Below are positions 1 through 8,276 of a stretch of DNA of 64,000 nt, one piece after another (within the stretch, counting starts at the first letter, position 1; each line of letters starts with the position of its first letter). The translations under genes were made by a program, and so were the position numbers. A model generated the notes under the pieces. That model was not told the origin of the DNA. It searched no databases and was given only the letters and a program-made list of their open reading frames with translations. Location: positions 62,001 to 126,000 of the forward strand of contig JALHLQ010000002.1 in the NCBI GenBank assembly GCA_022844485.1, read 5' to 3'. Origin of the DNA: Xanthobacteraceae bacterium. Lineage in GTDB: Bacteria; Pseudomonadota; Alphaproteobacteria; Rhizobiales; Xanthobacteraceae.

Positions 1-116
1 ACGGACCTCGCGCGCACGCGAGCGCGCGGCGGCTGTGGAGGGCAGTCAGCCGTAACCACCGCTTTGACGTGCGTGATCATGTCCGAAAACCGGAGTCCAT
101 TTCCCGGGATCGCGCG

Positions 117-1076
117 CTATGACGCGGCGGGCTCGAGCCCGTCATCGACCGGAACGTTCTCGGGCTTCAGTTCAATGCCGGAGGCCTGCGCCTGCTGCAG
201 CAGCACCGCGGCGAAATCGAGCGCGTTCCAGCCGCGTCCGACGGCGGACTGGACGAGATCCCGGGTCACGGAGGCGAGCGGCAGGGGCACATTAAACTTG
301 CGGCCGGCGTCGAGTCCGAGGTCGAGGTCCTTGCACAGCAGGCTCGGGGGGAGCGTGACGGTGAAGTCCAGGTTGACGAAGGCCGGCGACTTGTATCGCG
401 TGAAGGTCGAGCCCATCACGCTCTTGTTGAGGAAATCGAGAAAGGCGTGTCGCGGGATTCCCGCTTTCTCGGCCAGCACGGTGACTTCGGCCATGCTCTG
501 GACCACGACGCCCAGCATCACGTTGTGGCAAATCTTCACAATGCGCGCCAATTCTCCGTCGCCGGCATAGGCGGCGACTTGTCCGATGATCGCCAGATAG
601 GGCGCGGCGGCGTCGTAGGCCTCCTTCGGACCCGACACGACGAAGGCGAGCTTTCCGGCGCGGATCACGCGGGCGCCGCCGCTCGAGGGTGCCGCAAGCA
701 ATTGCGTGCCATAAGCCGCCAGCGTTTGCCGCAACTCCACCGAGGCATCCAGCGAAAGCGGCGAGCACTCGACCAGGATGCGCGGGCCGTCGCCTTTGCC
801 ATTCGCTTTGGACAGCAGCCCTTGCGGGCCGGAGATCACCTCTTTCGTGTCCTTCCAGGTCGAAACCATGACGAACACGATGTCGCAACGCGCGAGCGCG
901 GTCACGTCGTCGACAATTTTCGCGCCGTCAGCGGCGAGCGGCTCGGCCTTGCCGCGCGTGCGATTCCACACCGTGAGATCGCACCCGGCGCGCGCGAGGC
1001 GCCGCGCCATGTCGAAGCCCATGCGCCCGGTTCCGATCCACCCGAGGCGGGCTTTGCTGGTTTGGCTGGTTGTCAT
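117..1076 (-). CDS. NAD(P)-dependent beta-hydroxyacid dehydrogenase (3-hydroxyisobutyrate dehydrogenase family)
   Basis: Predicted cytosolic oxidoreductase of 319 residues, the usual length for the beta-hydroxyacid dehydrogenase family. The N-terminal Rossmann fold shows GTGRMG at residues 15-20. WNRT at 37-40 follows the second strand; an Arg there is typical of NADP-preferring members. The substrate loop reads APSSGG near 129-134, and the family catalytic Lys and Asn fit K181 and N185 in the helical domain. Family members oxidise 3-hydroxyisobutyrate or reduce tartronate semialdehyde or succinic semialdehyde, and the substrate here cannot be read from sequence. It lies 33 nt downstream of the SDR gene on the same strand, so the two may be co-transcribed. 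Family certain, substrate open. Confidence 0.88.
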   Translation of the reverse strand: MTTSQTSKARLGWIGTGRMGFDMARRLARAGCDLTVWNRTRGKAEPLAADGAKIVDDVTALARCDIVFVMVSTWKDTKEVISGPQGLLSKANGKGDGPRILVECSPLSLDASVELRQTLAAYGTQLLAAPSSGGARVIRAGKLAFVVSGPKEAYDAAAPYLAIIGQVAAYAGDGELARIVKICHNVMLGVVVQSMAEVTVLAEKAGIPRHAFLDFLNKSVMGSTFTRYKSPAFVNLDFTVTLPPSLLCKDLDLGLDAGRKFNVPLPLASVTRDLVQSAVGRGWNALDFAAVLLQQAQASGIELKPENVPVDDGLEPAAS

Positions 1077-1109
1077 GCAGAGGGCCCTTCGCAGGTCCGA
1101 TCACGGCGT

Positions 1110-1811
1110 TCAAAGGATGGTCCAACCTCCGTCCACGACGAGATTGACGCCGTTCACACCCTGATTTTCCATCAAGAACAGCGCCGCTCCGGTGCAGTCC
1201 TCCATGGTGGCGAGGCGCTTGGTCGGCGTCCGCGCGATGGCGTTCTTGAGCACCTCGGCCTTTCCGCTCCAGGTGGGGCTGTCACCGACGATCCCGGGAT
1301 GGATCGCGTTCACGCGGATCGGCGCCAGTTCCGTCGCCAGTGTCCGCACCATGCTCGTCACGCCGCCGTTCACCGTGGTGACCGTCGTCGAGCCCGGATA
1401 GGGACGCTCCCGCGCCTGTCCGCCGAACAGCACGATGGACGCATTGGCGGTGAGCCGCGGGCAGAGAACGTGCACGGTCTCGACATAGCCGACCAGCTTG
1501 AGCGTCGCGAGGCGGATCGCGCGTTTGATATCGAAATCGCGCACGGTATTGTTGTCGCGCTCGATCGCGGCCAGGACCAGGCTATCGACCTTGGCCACGT
1601 CGGACAGACGGCCGGCGATCTTTTCCGGCTCCGCCAGATCAAAGCCGACGCCTCGCGTGCGCCCGCCAATCTCCTTGGCGATCGCCTGCGTGCGCGCTTG
1701 GTCGCGCCCCGTGATGACCACCTCGTCGCCGCGCTTTGCGAGCCGCTCCGCCAGGTGGCGGCCGATCCCCGCCGTGCCGCCTACGATCACGATGCTTTGC
1801 TGACTTGACAT
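1110..1811 (-). CDS. SDR-family oxidoreductase with non-canonical active site
   Basis: A 233-residue short-chain dehydrogenase/reductase. The cofactor loop is GGTAGIG at 11-17, ITGRD follows the second strand, and the C-terminal half keeps RVNAIHPG and VDGGW as in classical SDRs. The usual Tyr-x-x-x-Lys is not present. The aligned helix reads TVTTVNGG, so Asn sits where Lys is expected and no Tyr precedes it. It may use a different chemistry or act on an unusual substrate. The start is an ATG preceded by a purine-rich GGGAGGGG on the minus strand. It heads a two-gene leftward unit and is divergent from the XRE-cupin regulator across 260 bp, so that regulator might also control it (inference). 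Confidence 0.82.
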   Translation of the reverse strand: MSSQQSIVIVGGTAGIGRHLAERLAKRGDEVVITGRDQARTQAIAKEIGGRTRGVGFDLAEPEKIAGRLSDVAKVDSLVLAAIERDNNTVRDFDIKRAIRLATLKLVGYVETVHVLCPRLTANASIVLFGGQARERPYPGSTTVTTVNGGVTSMVRTLATELAPIRVNAIHPGIVGDSPTWSGKAEVLKNAIARTPTKRLATMEDCTGAALFLMENQGVNGVNLVVDGGWTIL

Positions 1812-1958
1812 GTCCCCTCCCGTTCTTCGGCGGCGTCATCGCCGCGGATATCGCAGTCCCCTGCGCTGGCCCTTGATGGCGATTCTCGAACCGCCAATTT
1901 CAAAACCGCTGCGGCGAGCGGCGCGGGCCACCGCCAGCATCGGAAAACTGTTCAGCGC

Positions 1959-2045
1959 TGTGAAACAATCTCCGGGCGAAATTGTGCCGGAAACGTTACG
2001 GGTACTTTTAACCGAGGTCAAGGCGCGGAACAATATTGTGAAACA
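1959..2045. promoter_or_regulatory. Candidate operator region between the SDR and the XRE-cupin regulator
   Basis: The 260-bp divergent gap 1812-2071 has no gene. It holds the 9-mer TGTGAAACA twice in direct orientation (1959-1967 and 2037-2045). A perfect 10-bp palindrome ACAATATTGT lies at 2030-2039, overlapping the second copy. ACAAT at 1965-1969 faces ATTGT at 1981-1985 as an inverted repeat. These AT-rich motifs stand out in a GC-rich context and lie 27-113 bp before the regulator start, as expected for autoregulation. No convincing -35/-10 pair was found. Operator function is inference. Confidence 0.4.
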
Positions 2046-2071
2046 GCCGGCGCCTTGTTAAACGTCATTGA

Positions 2072-2797
2072 ATGAGCCGCCCAAGACCATCGTTGCCCGC
2101 CAAAGCCTCCGCGGCGACGCGCGGGACACCGTCGTTGAAGCTCTCGACGCAGCCTCCGGCGTCTGGCACGCGGCCGAAGTCGGCGACAGAAAAAGCGTCG
2201 GAGGGGCTCGGTCCACAACTCCGCCTCGCCAGAGAGCGCGCCGCGATCACGGTTCGGGAATTGGCGCGCCGCACCGGCGTGTCGCCGAGCCTCGTCTCGC
2301 AGGTCGAGCGCGGGCTCGCCATGCCTTCGGTCGGCACGCTGCTTGCGATGGCCAATGAACTGGGTCTTGATATCGGCGATATTTTCAAGCTCGGAGTCCG
2401 TCCGAGCCAGAGCCCGCCCGGTCCCGTGCAACGCGCGAGGTCCCGCAAGACGATCCGATTGGCGTCCGGGGTCCGCTGGGAGCGCTTGACCGCCGCCCCG
2501 GACCATGCGGTGGAGTTCCTGTATGCCGTCTACGACGTCGGCAGCGCATCGTGCACCGAAGATTCCATGCTGCGTCACGATGGCAAGGAATATGCGTATA
2601 TCATCAGCGGCCGCCTCGGCGTGAAGATCGGGTTCGACGAATACGAGCTCGGCCCGGGCGATTCGATCTCTTTCGACGCGCAGATGCCGCATCGGCTGTG
2701 GTGCGTCGGCAAGCAACCTGCCGTGGGGATCTGGACCATCGTCAGACGCCGCGGAGACGCACGACTTCCGCCGGACGGATCGCTCGGGGCGGCCTGA
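2072..2797 (+). CDS. XRE-family transcriptional regulator with C-terminal cupin domain
   Basis: A 241-residue DNA-binding regulator. Residues about 1-45 are Pro/Ser/Thr-rich and probably disordered. Residues 50-105 form an XRE helix-turn-helix containing GVSPSLVSQVERG, and the C-terminal part (about 150-235) is a cupin with GKEYAYIISG and PGDSISFDAQMPHRL strands. This HTH plus cupin layout is that of sensors that bind a small ligand in the cupin barrel and repress or activate a neighbouring catabolic operon. It is divergent from the SDR gene and is followed after about 80 bp by the hydrolase/CoA-enzyme operon, which it probably controls. The long N-terminus could mean a later start, but no in-frame ATG lies before the HTH. 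Confidence 0.9.
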   Translation: MSRPRPSLPAKASAATRGTPSLKLSTQPPASGTRPKSATEKASEGLGPQLRLARERAAITVRELARRTGVSPSLVSQVERGLAMPSVGTLLAMANELGLDIGDIFKLGVRPSQSPPGPVQRARSRKTIRLASGVRWERLTAAPDHAVEFLYAVYDVGSASCTEDSMLRHDGKEYAYIISGRLGVKIGFDEYELGPGDSISFDAQMPHRLWCVGKQPAVGIWTIVRRRGDARLPPDGSLGAA

Positions 2798-2876
2798 GGG
2801 CCGAAGCGCGGCGCATCCGTTCGGCAGGGACACCGTCGGGCGCAGGCTCGGCGGCCGCAACCGGAGGGGGGTGACC

Positions 2877-3812
2877 ATGAAACGCCGTGAAGTCGAGTTT
2901 CGCAGCGAAAATCCGAAGGAGATGATTCGCGCCGACCTCTACACGCCCGATGCGGGCGCGGGTCCGTGGCCGGTCGTCGTCATGGGCGGCGGCTGGTGCT
3001 ACGTCAAAGAGCTCATCATGCCGGAATACGCCGAGTTCTTCGTGAAAGCGGGCGTGGCGGCGCTGATCTTCGATTACCGCTGCCTCGGGGCCAGCGACGG
3101 CGAGCCGCGACAGCATCTCGATCCCTGGATGCAGATCGCCGATTATCGCTCCACCATCGACGCGATCTGCTACCTCGACCTGTTCAAAGGCGCGCTCGAT
3201 CCGGAGCGCATCGGCGTGTGGGGAATTTCCTATGCCGGCGGGCATTCGCTGATCGTCGGCGCAATCGACCCGCGGGTGAAATGCATCGTGTCGCAGATTC
3301 CGGTCATCGAGGGCTGGTACAATTCGATGCGCGCGCACGGCTCGGTCGGCTTTCGCGAACTGACCGCTCTCGTCAACGAGGAGCGCCGGCGGCGGTACCT
3401 CACTGGCAAGCACGGCTTCATTCCGCACTCGGGCGATCCGAAGAAGGAGGTCGTGACCTGGCCCCATCCGGAGACCAAGCCGGTGTTCATGAAGATCAAG
3501 GAGACGACGGCGCCCCGCCACGAACACTACAGCACGATCGAGTCGGTCGAACTCGTCTGGAACTACAATGCAAGGCCGTTCCTCTCGCGCATTCTTGACA
3601 CCCCGACGCTCATGATCGTTGCCGAGGGCGACGACCTGACCATGTGGGAGCAGGAGGTGCCGGCCTTCAGCCAGATCGCGACCACGCGCAAGAAACTGTT
3701 CGTGCAGCGCAAGAGCACGCATATGAGCATGTACAGCGACCTGTCCCACTTGGCGGTCGCCGCGACGGAAGCCGCGAACTGGTATCGCGAGTGGCTGATC
3801 GAGAAAGTCTGA
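2877..3812 (+). CDS. Alpha/beta hydrolase
   Basis: A 311-residue alpha/beta-hydrolase-fold protein, first gene of the catabolic operon. The nucleophile elbow is GISYAGG with Ser118. An HG-like oxyanion segment MGGGW lies at 36-40, an Asp is likely in the AEGDD segment about 30 residues before the end of the core, and a His is likely in KSTHMS. There is no signal peptide. ATG 2877 is chosen because GGAGGGG lies directly upstream at proper spacing, whereas GTG 2871 would abut it. It resembles dienelactone-hydrolase/peptidase S15-like hydrolases. In context it could hydrolyse a lactone, ester or CoA thioester of the pathway intermediate, but this cannot be settled from sequence. Confidence 0.85.
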   Translation: MKRREVEFRSENPKEMIRADLYTPDAGAGPWPVVVMGGGWCYVKELIMPEYAEFFVKAGVAALIFDYRCLGASDGEPRQHLDPWMQIADYRSTIDAICYLDLFKGALDPERIGVWGISYAGGHSLIVGAIDPRVKCIVSQIPVIEGWYNSMRAHGSVGFRELTALVNEERRRRYLTGKHGFIPHSGDPKKEVVTWPHPETKPVFMKIKETTAPRHEHYSTIESVELVWNYNARPFLSRILDTPTLMIVAEGDDLTMWEQEVPAFSQIATTRKKLFVQRKSTHMSMYSDLSHLAVAATEAANWYREWLIEKV

Positions 3813-3817
3813 ACGCA

Positions 3818-5071
3818 TTGGCGTCGAACCCGCAAACCCCGGCTACGCCGTTGCACGCGCTTCCGCGCCGCGAAGCGGGGCCTGGGTTTGGCCTGCTGCG
3901 GGGGATTCGTGTGCTCGATCTCAGCACGTCGGTCGCCGGCCCTTACGGCGCGCTCCTTCTCGGCGACATGGGCGCGGATGTCATCAAGATCGAACGGCCC
4001 GGCGCCGGTGACGATGCGCGGCACTGGGGGCCGCCGTTTCTTGCGGGCGAGTCGCTGTGGTTCCTCGCCGTGAACCGCAACAAGAAAAGCGTGACGCTCG
4101 ACTTCGCGACCGGTTTGGGGCGGCAGGCCCTGCATGCGCTCCTCAAGCAAAGCGACGTTGTCGTGGTGAACCAGCCTCCGAAGGTGCAGCACAAGCTTGG
4201 AGTCGACGCGGCCTCATGCCAGCGCGTTCGTCCGGACCTCGTCCATGTTTCGGTGACCGGCTTCGGGCTCGAGGGCGAGCGCGCCGACTGGCCCTGTTAT
4301 GACTTGATCGCGGAAGGCTATTCCGGCGTGATGGACCTGACCGGCGAGATCGACGGCGACCCGCAGAAAATCGGCGCGCCCGCAGCCGACCTCTTGGCCG
4401 GGGCGGACGCGGCCTTCGCCGCCGTCGCTGCGCTGTTCGAACGGTCGCGCAGCGGGCGGGGTCACGTCATCGACGTATCGCTCGTCGAGAGCATGATCCG
4501 TTTCCTCTCGTGCCGCATCGTGCCGTATCTCGGCTCCGGAGACGCGCCGCGGCGATCGGGCGGCACGGACAGCGTGATCGCCATCTACCAGACCTTCCAA
4601 ACGGCCGATCTCCCGCTCACCCTCGGCCTCGGCAATGACGCGATCTGGGAGCGCTTCTGGCGCGCGGTGGGGCAGCCGGAGACCGCGCAACAGGCCAAAT
4701 ACAGGACCAACGCGGACCGCCGCGCGCTTCGTGCGGAGATCGTCGGGCACATCCAGAAGCTTCTTCTGGAAAGGCCGCGGTTGCACTGGCTCGCTTTGTT
4801 CGCCGAGGCACGCATACCGGCCGGGCCGATCAACCGGGTCGACGAGGTCGCCCAGGACCCGGAACTGCTGCGCCGCGGCTTGTTTTACGCCATGACCGCC
4901 GGCGAGCATCTCGTTCCCCAGGTCGGCACCGGCATCCATATCGACGGCGAGGCCAACACGCCGCGCATGGCCCCGCCGCGACTTGGCGCCTCGACGGAGG
5001 AAGTTCTTCGCGATATTGCCGGGATGAGCCAGGCGGAAATCGATGCGCTTCGGCGCGATCAAGTGATTTGA
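3818..5071 (+). CDS. CaiB/BaiF class III CoA transferase
   Basis: About 417 residues with the family-I (class III) CoA-transferase fold. The N-terminal strand RVLDLS is followed by AGPYGALLLGDMGADVIKIE, which binds CoA. The region APAADLLAG, near the middle, carries the Asp that forms the acyl-anhydride in formyl-CoA transferase relatives. A ring of VIDVSLVESM follows. The enzyme should move CoA between acyl groups, activating a carboxylic acid without ATP. The start is uncertain: no ATG precedes the first strand, so TTG 3818, just after the hydrolase stop, is used, and TTG 3851 is an alternative. It sits 5 nt after the hydrolase and slightly overlaps the Shine-Dalgarno of the BadI-like gene, so the three are almost certainly co-transcribed. 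Confidence 0.85.
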   Translation: MASNPQTPATPLHALPRREAGPGFGLLRGIRVLDLSTSVAGPYGALLLGDMGADVIKIERPGAGDDARHWGPPFLAGESLWFLAVNRNKKSVTLDFATGLGRQALHALLKQSDVVVVNQPPKVQHKLGVDAASCQRVRPDLVHVSVTGFGLEGERADWPCYDLIAEGYSGVMDLTGEIDGDPQKIGAPAADLLAGADAAFAAVAALFERSRSGRGHVIDVSLVESMIRFLSCRIVPYLGSGDAPRRSGGTDSVIAIYQTFQTADLPLTLGLGNDAIWERFWRAVGQPETAQQAKYRTNADRRALRAEIVGHIQKLLLERPRLHWLALFAEARIPAGPINRVDEVAQDPELLRRGLFYAMTAGEHLVPQVGTGIHIDGEANTPRMAPPRLGASTEEVLRDIAGMSQAEIDALRRDQVI

Positions 5072-5082
5072 GGAGAGTGCGC

Positions 5083-5862
5083 GTGACCTTCGAGACAATC
5101 CTCTATGAGGAGGACGGCCCGATCGGCGCCATCACGATGAACCGGCCGGACGACGGCAACATGTTCACGCCGCAGATGTGTCACGAGATCCGCGACTGCA
5201 TCGAGGCGATCCGCAACGAGACCCGCACGCGCGTCGTCGTTCTGACCGGCGCTGGCGACCGCTTCTTCTGCATCGGCGGCCGCAAGGAGGGCCGGGAAAA
5301 GACGCGGCTTTACGCCGGCGTGCTGCCGACGCTCGAAATGTACGACGCCATCGACCGGCTGCAAAAACCGGTGATCGCGTCGGTGAACGGGTTCGCAGTC
5401 GGCGGCGGCAACGTACTGCAGATGGTCTGCGATCTGACCATCGCCAAGAAGAGCGCCACGTTTCGGCAGGTGGGCCCGATGATGGGCTCGTTCGATGCCG
5501 GTTACGGGACCTGGTATCTCGAAGACCTCGTCGGCAAGAAGAGGGCGAAGGACATCTGGTATCGGAACCCGAAGATGTCGGCGGACGAAGCGCTCGCGCT
5601 CGGTCTGATCAACAAAGTCGTGCCCGACGATCAACTCAAGGAGGAAACGCGCAAGTTCGCGCTGGAAGTCGCCGAGCGGGGCAGCTTCGCGCTGGCCTCG
5701 ATCAAGGCGGCGTTCAACGCGCGTCACGGCGGCGTCGGCGGGCTCGCCCGGATGGCGCATGATCTCCTGCTGCGCGGCTATCTGGATTCAGAGGAAAGCC
5801 ACGAGCTCTCGCGGGCTTTTTCCGAAAAGCGCAAGCCGGACCCGTCGACATTCGGACGATGA
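5083..5862 (+). CDS. BadI/MenB-type crotonase (2-ketocyclohexanecarboxyl-CoA hydrolase-like)
   Basis: A 259-residue crotonase-superfamily protein that matches the ring-cleaving/ring-forming BadI-MenB branch rather than ordinary hydratases. GGGNVL at 107-112 has Asn where hydratases carry the catalytic Glu. VGPMMGSFDAGYGT at 130-143 mirrors the BadI/MenB active-site loop and supplies Asp138. Tyr233 in RGYLDSEES matches the conserved C-terminal Tyr. From memory, BadI needs D140 and Y235, offset by two from these residues. BadI hydrolytically opens 2-ketocyclohexanecarboxyl-CoA to pimeloyl-CoA, and MenB performs a Dieckmann-type closure. No men genes are nearby, so ring opening is favoured. GTG 5083 is chosen because AGGAG at 5071-5075 lies 7 nt upstream. 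The exact cyclic substrate is unknown. Confidence 0.8.
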   Translation: MTFETILYEEDGPIGAITMNRPDDGNMFTPQMCHEIRDCIEAIRNETRTRVVVLTGAGDRFFCIGGRKEGREKTRLYAGVLPTLEMYDAIDRLQKPVIASVNGFAVGGGNVLQMVCDLTIAKKSATFRQVGPMMGSFDAGYGTWYLEDLVGKKRAKDIWYRNPKMSADEALALGLINKVVPDDQLKEETRKFALEVAERGSFALASIKAAFNARHGGVGGLARMAHDLLLRGYLDSEESHELSRAFSEKRKPDPSTFGR

Positions 5863-5865
5863 TCG

Positions 5866-7491
5866 ATGCGGGCGTATCTGACGCTGCACGACCCGAGAAA
5901 GGCGAACCGCTGGCGCGAGCAGGGCCTCTGGCGCGACGAGACCTTCTACGACTTGCTCGCGCGGCATGCGGCTGAACACCCGGAGGCGGACGCCGCGCGT
6001 GATGGCGACCGCGTGCTGAGCTGGGCCGGGCTTCGGCTCTGGGTCGATGCCATCGCCGAGGATCTGGTCGCCCATGGGCTCGTCGCGGGCGACCGCGTCT
6101 CGATCTGGATGTCCAATCGGCTCGAGGTGGTGGCGATGTTTCTGGCTTGCGCGCGCGAAGGTTTGGCCTGCAATCCCTCCCTGCATCGCACCTACACCTG
6201 CGCGGAAATCGGAACGCTGCTCAATCGGCTTTCCGCGCGAGCGTTGTTGACCGAACCCGGCTGGGGCGCGGAGGGGGCGGCGGGAGCGATCGAGCCGGTT
6301 CTCGCCGGCGTGCCGTCGCTCCGCGTCGTCTATCGGCCGGACACGCTGCCCGCAGCGCGCGCTTTGCCGTCCCCACGCCCCCCATGGGACGATCCCGACA
6401 GCATCCGCTATCTCGCCTTCACGTCCGGCACGACGGGCACGCCGAAATGCGTCATGCATTCCGACAACACGCTGCTCGCGAATGCGCGCGATCTCGTGCG
6501 CGACTGGCGTCAGGACGCGAGCACGCGCGTGCTGACCTTAAGTCCGCTCTCGCACCACATCGCCTGGGTCGCCATTGCACAATGGCTGGTCGCCGGCGGG
6601 TTGCTCATTCTCGACGATCCGCCGAAAGGAAAGTCGCGGCTCGATTGGATTTGCGAGACGCGGGCGAGCTATGTACTGGGCGTGCCGACGCACGCGATGG
6701 ATATCCTCGCCGAGCAGGCGCGCAGCGGGCGCCCGCGCATCGGCGAGGTCAAGGTCTTCTACATGGCGGGATCGCCGATTCCGCCGTCGGTGGCCGAAGC
6801 CTTCGTCGCGCAAGGCATCAAGCCGCAGAACGTCTATGGGATGACGGAGAACTCATCGCACCAATACACGCATCCAAGCGACTCGATCGAAACCATCGTG
6901 AAAACCTGCGGCCGCGGCGGCCCCGCCTATGAAATCAAACTCTTCGATCCGAGCGATCCGGATCGCGAAGTCCCGCCGGGGACCGTCGGGCATATCGCCG
7001 GACGGGGCGCGGCTTTGATGCTCGGCTATTTCGGGCACCAGGAGGCCACGGAGGCGAGTTTCAACCGTGACGGCTGGTTTCTCTCAGGCGACCTCGGGGT
7101 AATCGACGAGCGGGGCGACTTGCGGTTCGAGGGACGGTTGAAGGATCTGATCATCCGCGGGGGCCACAACATCTATCCAGCGCAGATCGAAGCGCTGACG
7201 GTGCGCCACCCGCTGGTCGAGAAGGCGGCCGCCTTTCCGGTCCCCGACGAGCGGCTCGGCGAGAAAGTCTGTATCGCACTCATTGGATCGGTGGAGCCGG
7301 AGGCTCTGCTCGAGCATCTCGACCGGCTTGGGCTTTCCAAGTACGACATGCCAGAATATTTCTTGCGCCTCGACGCCTTCCCGCTGACCGCGAGCGGGAA
7401 GATTCTCAAGCGGGAACTGACGGAGCAATTGAGGCGCGGCGACATCCGTCCGACGCCGATCCGCTTCCGCCGCAGCAAGGACGTGGCCTGA
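5866..7491 (+). CDS. Acyl-CoA ligase, AMP-binding (cyclohexanecarboxylate-CoA ligase-like)
   Basis: A 541-residue ANL-superfamily ligase that should activate a carboxylic acid to its CoA thioester via an acyl-adenylate. The ATP loop TSGTTGTPK spans 186-194. NVYGMTENS marks the A5 motif, SGDLGVID and GRLKDLIIRGG mark A7/A8, and Lys512 in SGKILKREL is the adenylation Lys. The N-terminus is of the type often annotated as cyclohexanecarboxylate-CoA ligase (AliA-like); that label is from memory and substrate specificity is not proven. It follows the BadI-like gene by 3 nt and its stop overlaps the next start as TGATG, showing translational coupling. It would feed the ring substrate into this operon. 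Confidence 0.87.
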   Translation: MRAYLTLHDPRKANRWREQGLWRDETFYDLLARHAAEHPEADAARDGDRVLSWAGLRLWVDAIAEDLVAHGLVAGDRVSIWMSNRLEVVAMFLACAREGLACNPSLHRTYTCAEIGTLLNRLSARALLTEPGWGAEGAAGAIEPVLAGVPSLRVVYRPDTLPAARALPSPRPPWDDPDSIRYLAFTSGTTGTPKCVMHSDNTLLANARDLVRDWRQDASTRVLTLSPLSHHIAWVAIAQWLVAGGLLILDDPPKGKSRLDWICETRASYVLGVPTHAMDILAEQARSGRPRIGEVKVFYMAGSPIPPSVAEAFVAQGIKPQNVYGMTENSSHQYTHPSDSIETIVKTCGRGGPAYEIKLFDPSDPDREVPPGTVGHIAGRGAALMLGYFGHQEATEASFNRDGWFLSGDLGVIDERGDLRFEGRLKDLIIRGGHNIYPAQIEALTVRHPLVEKAAAFPVPDERLGEKVCIALIGSVEPEALLEHLDRLGLSKYDMPEYFLRLDAFPLTASGKILKRELTEQLRRGDIRPTPIRFRRSKDVA

Positions 7492-8258
7492 TGCCGGTCG
7501 ATCTCGAATTTCGCGGCCAATGCGCACTGCTGACGCTGAACCGGCCGGACGCGCTCAACGCCCTGTCCTTTGCGGTACTCAATGAACTCCGTGGCTGCTT
7601 CGAGCGTGTTGCAGGCTCGGCTGCGCGGGCGCTCATCATCACCGGCGCTGGCGAGAAAGCGTTTTGCGCCGGCGCGGACATCAAGGAGCTCGGCGCACGC
7701 GATCTCATGGCGCAAAAGCGCGGCGCGGAATTCGGGCAATCGGTGTTCGCAATGCTCGACGCATTTCCGATCGCCTCGATCGCCGTGATCAACGGCTACG
7801 CTTTCGGCGGCGGCATCGAGCTGGCGCTCGCCTGCACGTTTCGCCTGGCGACGCCGAACGCAAAGATCGGCTTTCCCGAAATCAAGCTCGGGCTGATTCC
7901 GGGCTATGGCGGAACGCAGCGCTTGCCGCGCATGGTCGGCGAGGCGCGCGCGCTCGAATTGGTGATGACAGGACGCGCGATCGATGCGGGGGAGGCCGAG
8001 CGCATCGGCCTCGTGCACCGGGTCATCGAGGGGGACGCGGCGGAAGCCGGGCTTGCATTCGCGAAGAGCTTCATCGGCTTCGGCCTGCCGGCGCTCGCCA
8101 TCGCGCGCGCCGCCGTGCAGCGCGCGCTCACCGTGCCGCTGCATGAAGGACTGAAGATCGAAGCCGATCTTTCGACGCTCGCTTACCAGACGCAGGACGC
8201 CGCGGAAGGCATCGCGGCCTTCATCGACAAAAGACCGGCGAAATTCCGTGACGCGTAG
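7491..8258 (+). CDS. Enoyl-CoA hydratase (crotonase family)
   Basis: A 255-residue enoyl-CoA hydratase. Both catalytic glutamates are present: Glu110 in FGGGIELALAC and Glu130 in GFPEIKLG, spaced 20 residues apart as in the mitochondrial enzyme. CAGADIKELG forms the oxyanion and CoA pocket and PGYGGTQRLPR follows. It should hydrate a 2-enoyl-CoA to the 3-hydroxyacyl-CoA. In a BadK-like role it would act on cyclohex-1-enecarboxyl-CoA or an analogue made by the adjacent acyl-CoA dehydrogenase (inference from the operon). It overlaps the ligase by 1 nt and is 18 nt before the dehydrogenase. Unlike the BadI-like gene at 5083, it is a standard hydratase. Confidence 0.9.
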   Translation: MPVDLEFRGQCALLTLNRPDALNALSFAVLNELRGCFERVAGSAARALIITGAGEKAFCAGADIKELGARDLMAQKRGAEFGQSVFAMLDAFPIASIAVINGYAFGGGIELALACTFRLATPNAKIGFPEIKLGLIPGYGGTQRLPRMVGEARALELVMTGRAIDAGEAERIGLVHRVIEGDAAEAGLAFAKSFIGFGLPALAIARAAVQRALTVPLHEGLKIEADLSTLAYQTQDAAEGIAAFIDKRPAKFRDA

Positions 8259-8276
8259 CCGGCGGGATTCACCCTC

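Noticed and set aside
9-28. Hairpin CGCGCGC/GCGCGCG at the left edge as a terminator
   Set aside because: Simple CG alternation in GC-rich DNA, no U-tract. Nothing else can be supported in bases 1-116, and whether a gene ends further left is not visible.
1110-1811. BadH (2-hydroxycyclohexanecarboxyl-CoA dehydrogenase)
   Set aside because: Tempting next to a BadI-like gene, but the SDR lacks the catalytic Tyr/Lys and is on the opposite strand of the ring-acid operon.
5083-5862. MenB (naphthoate synthase)
   Set aside because: The fold branch fits, but no menaquinone genes lie nearby and the neighbours are acyl-CoA catabolism genes. A BadI-like function is more likely.
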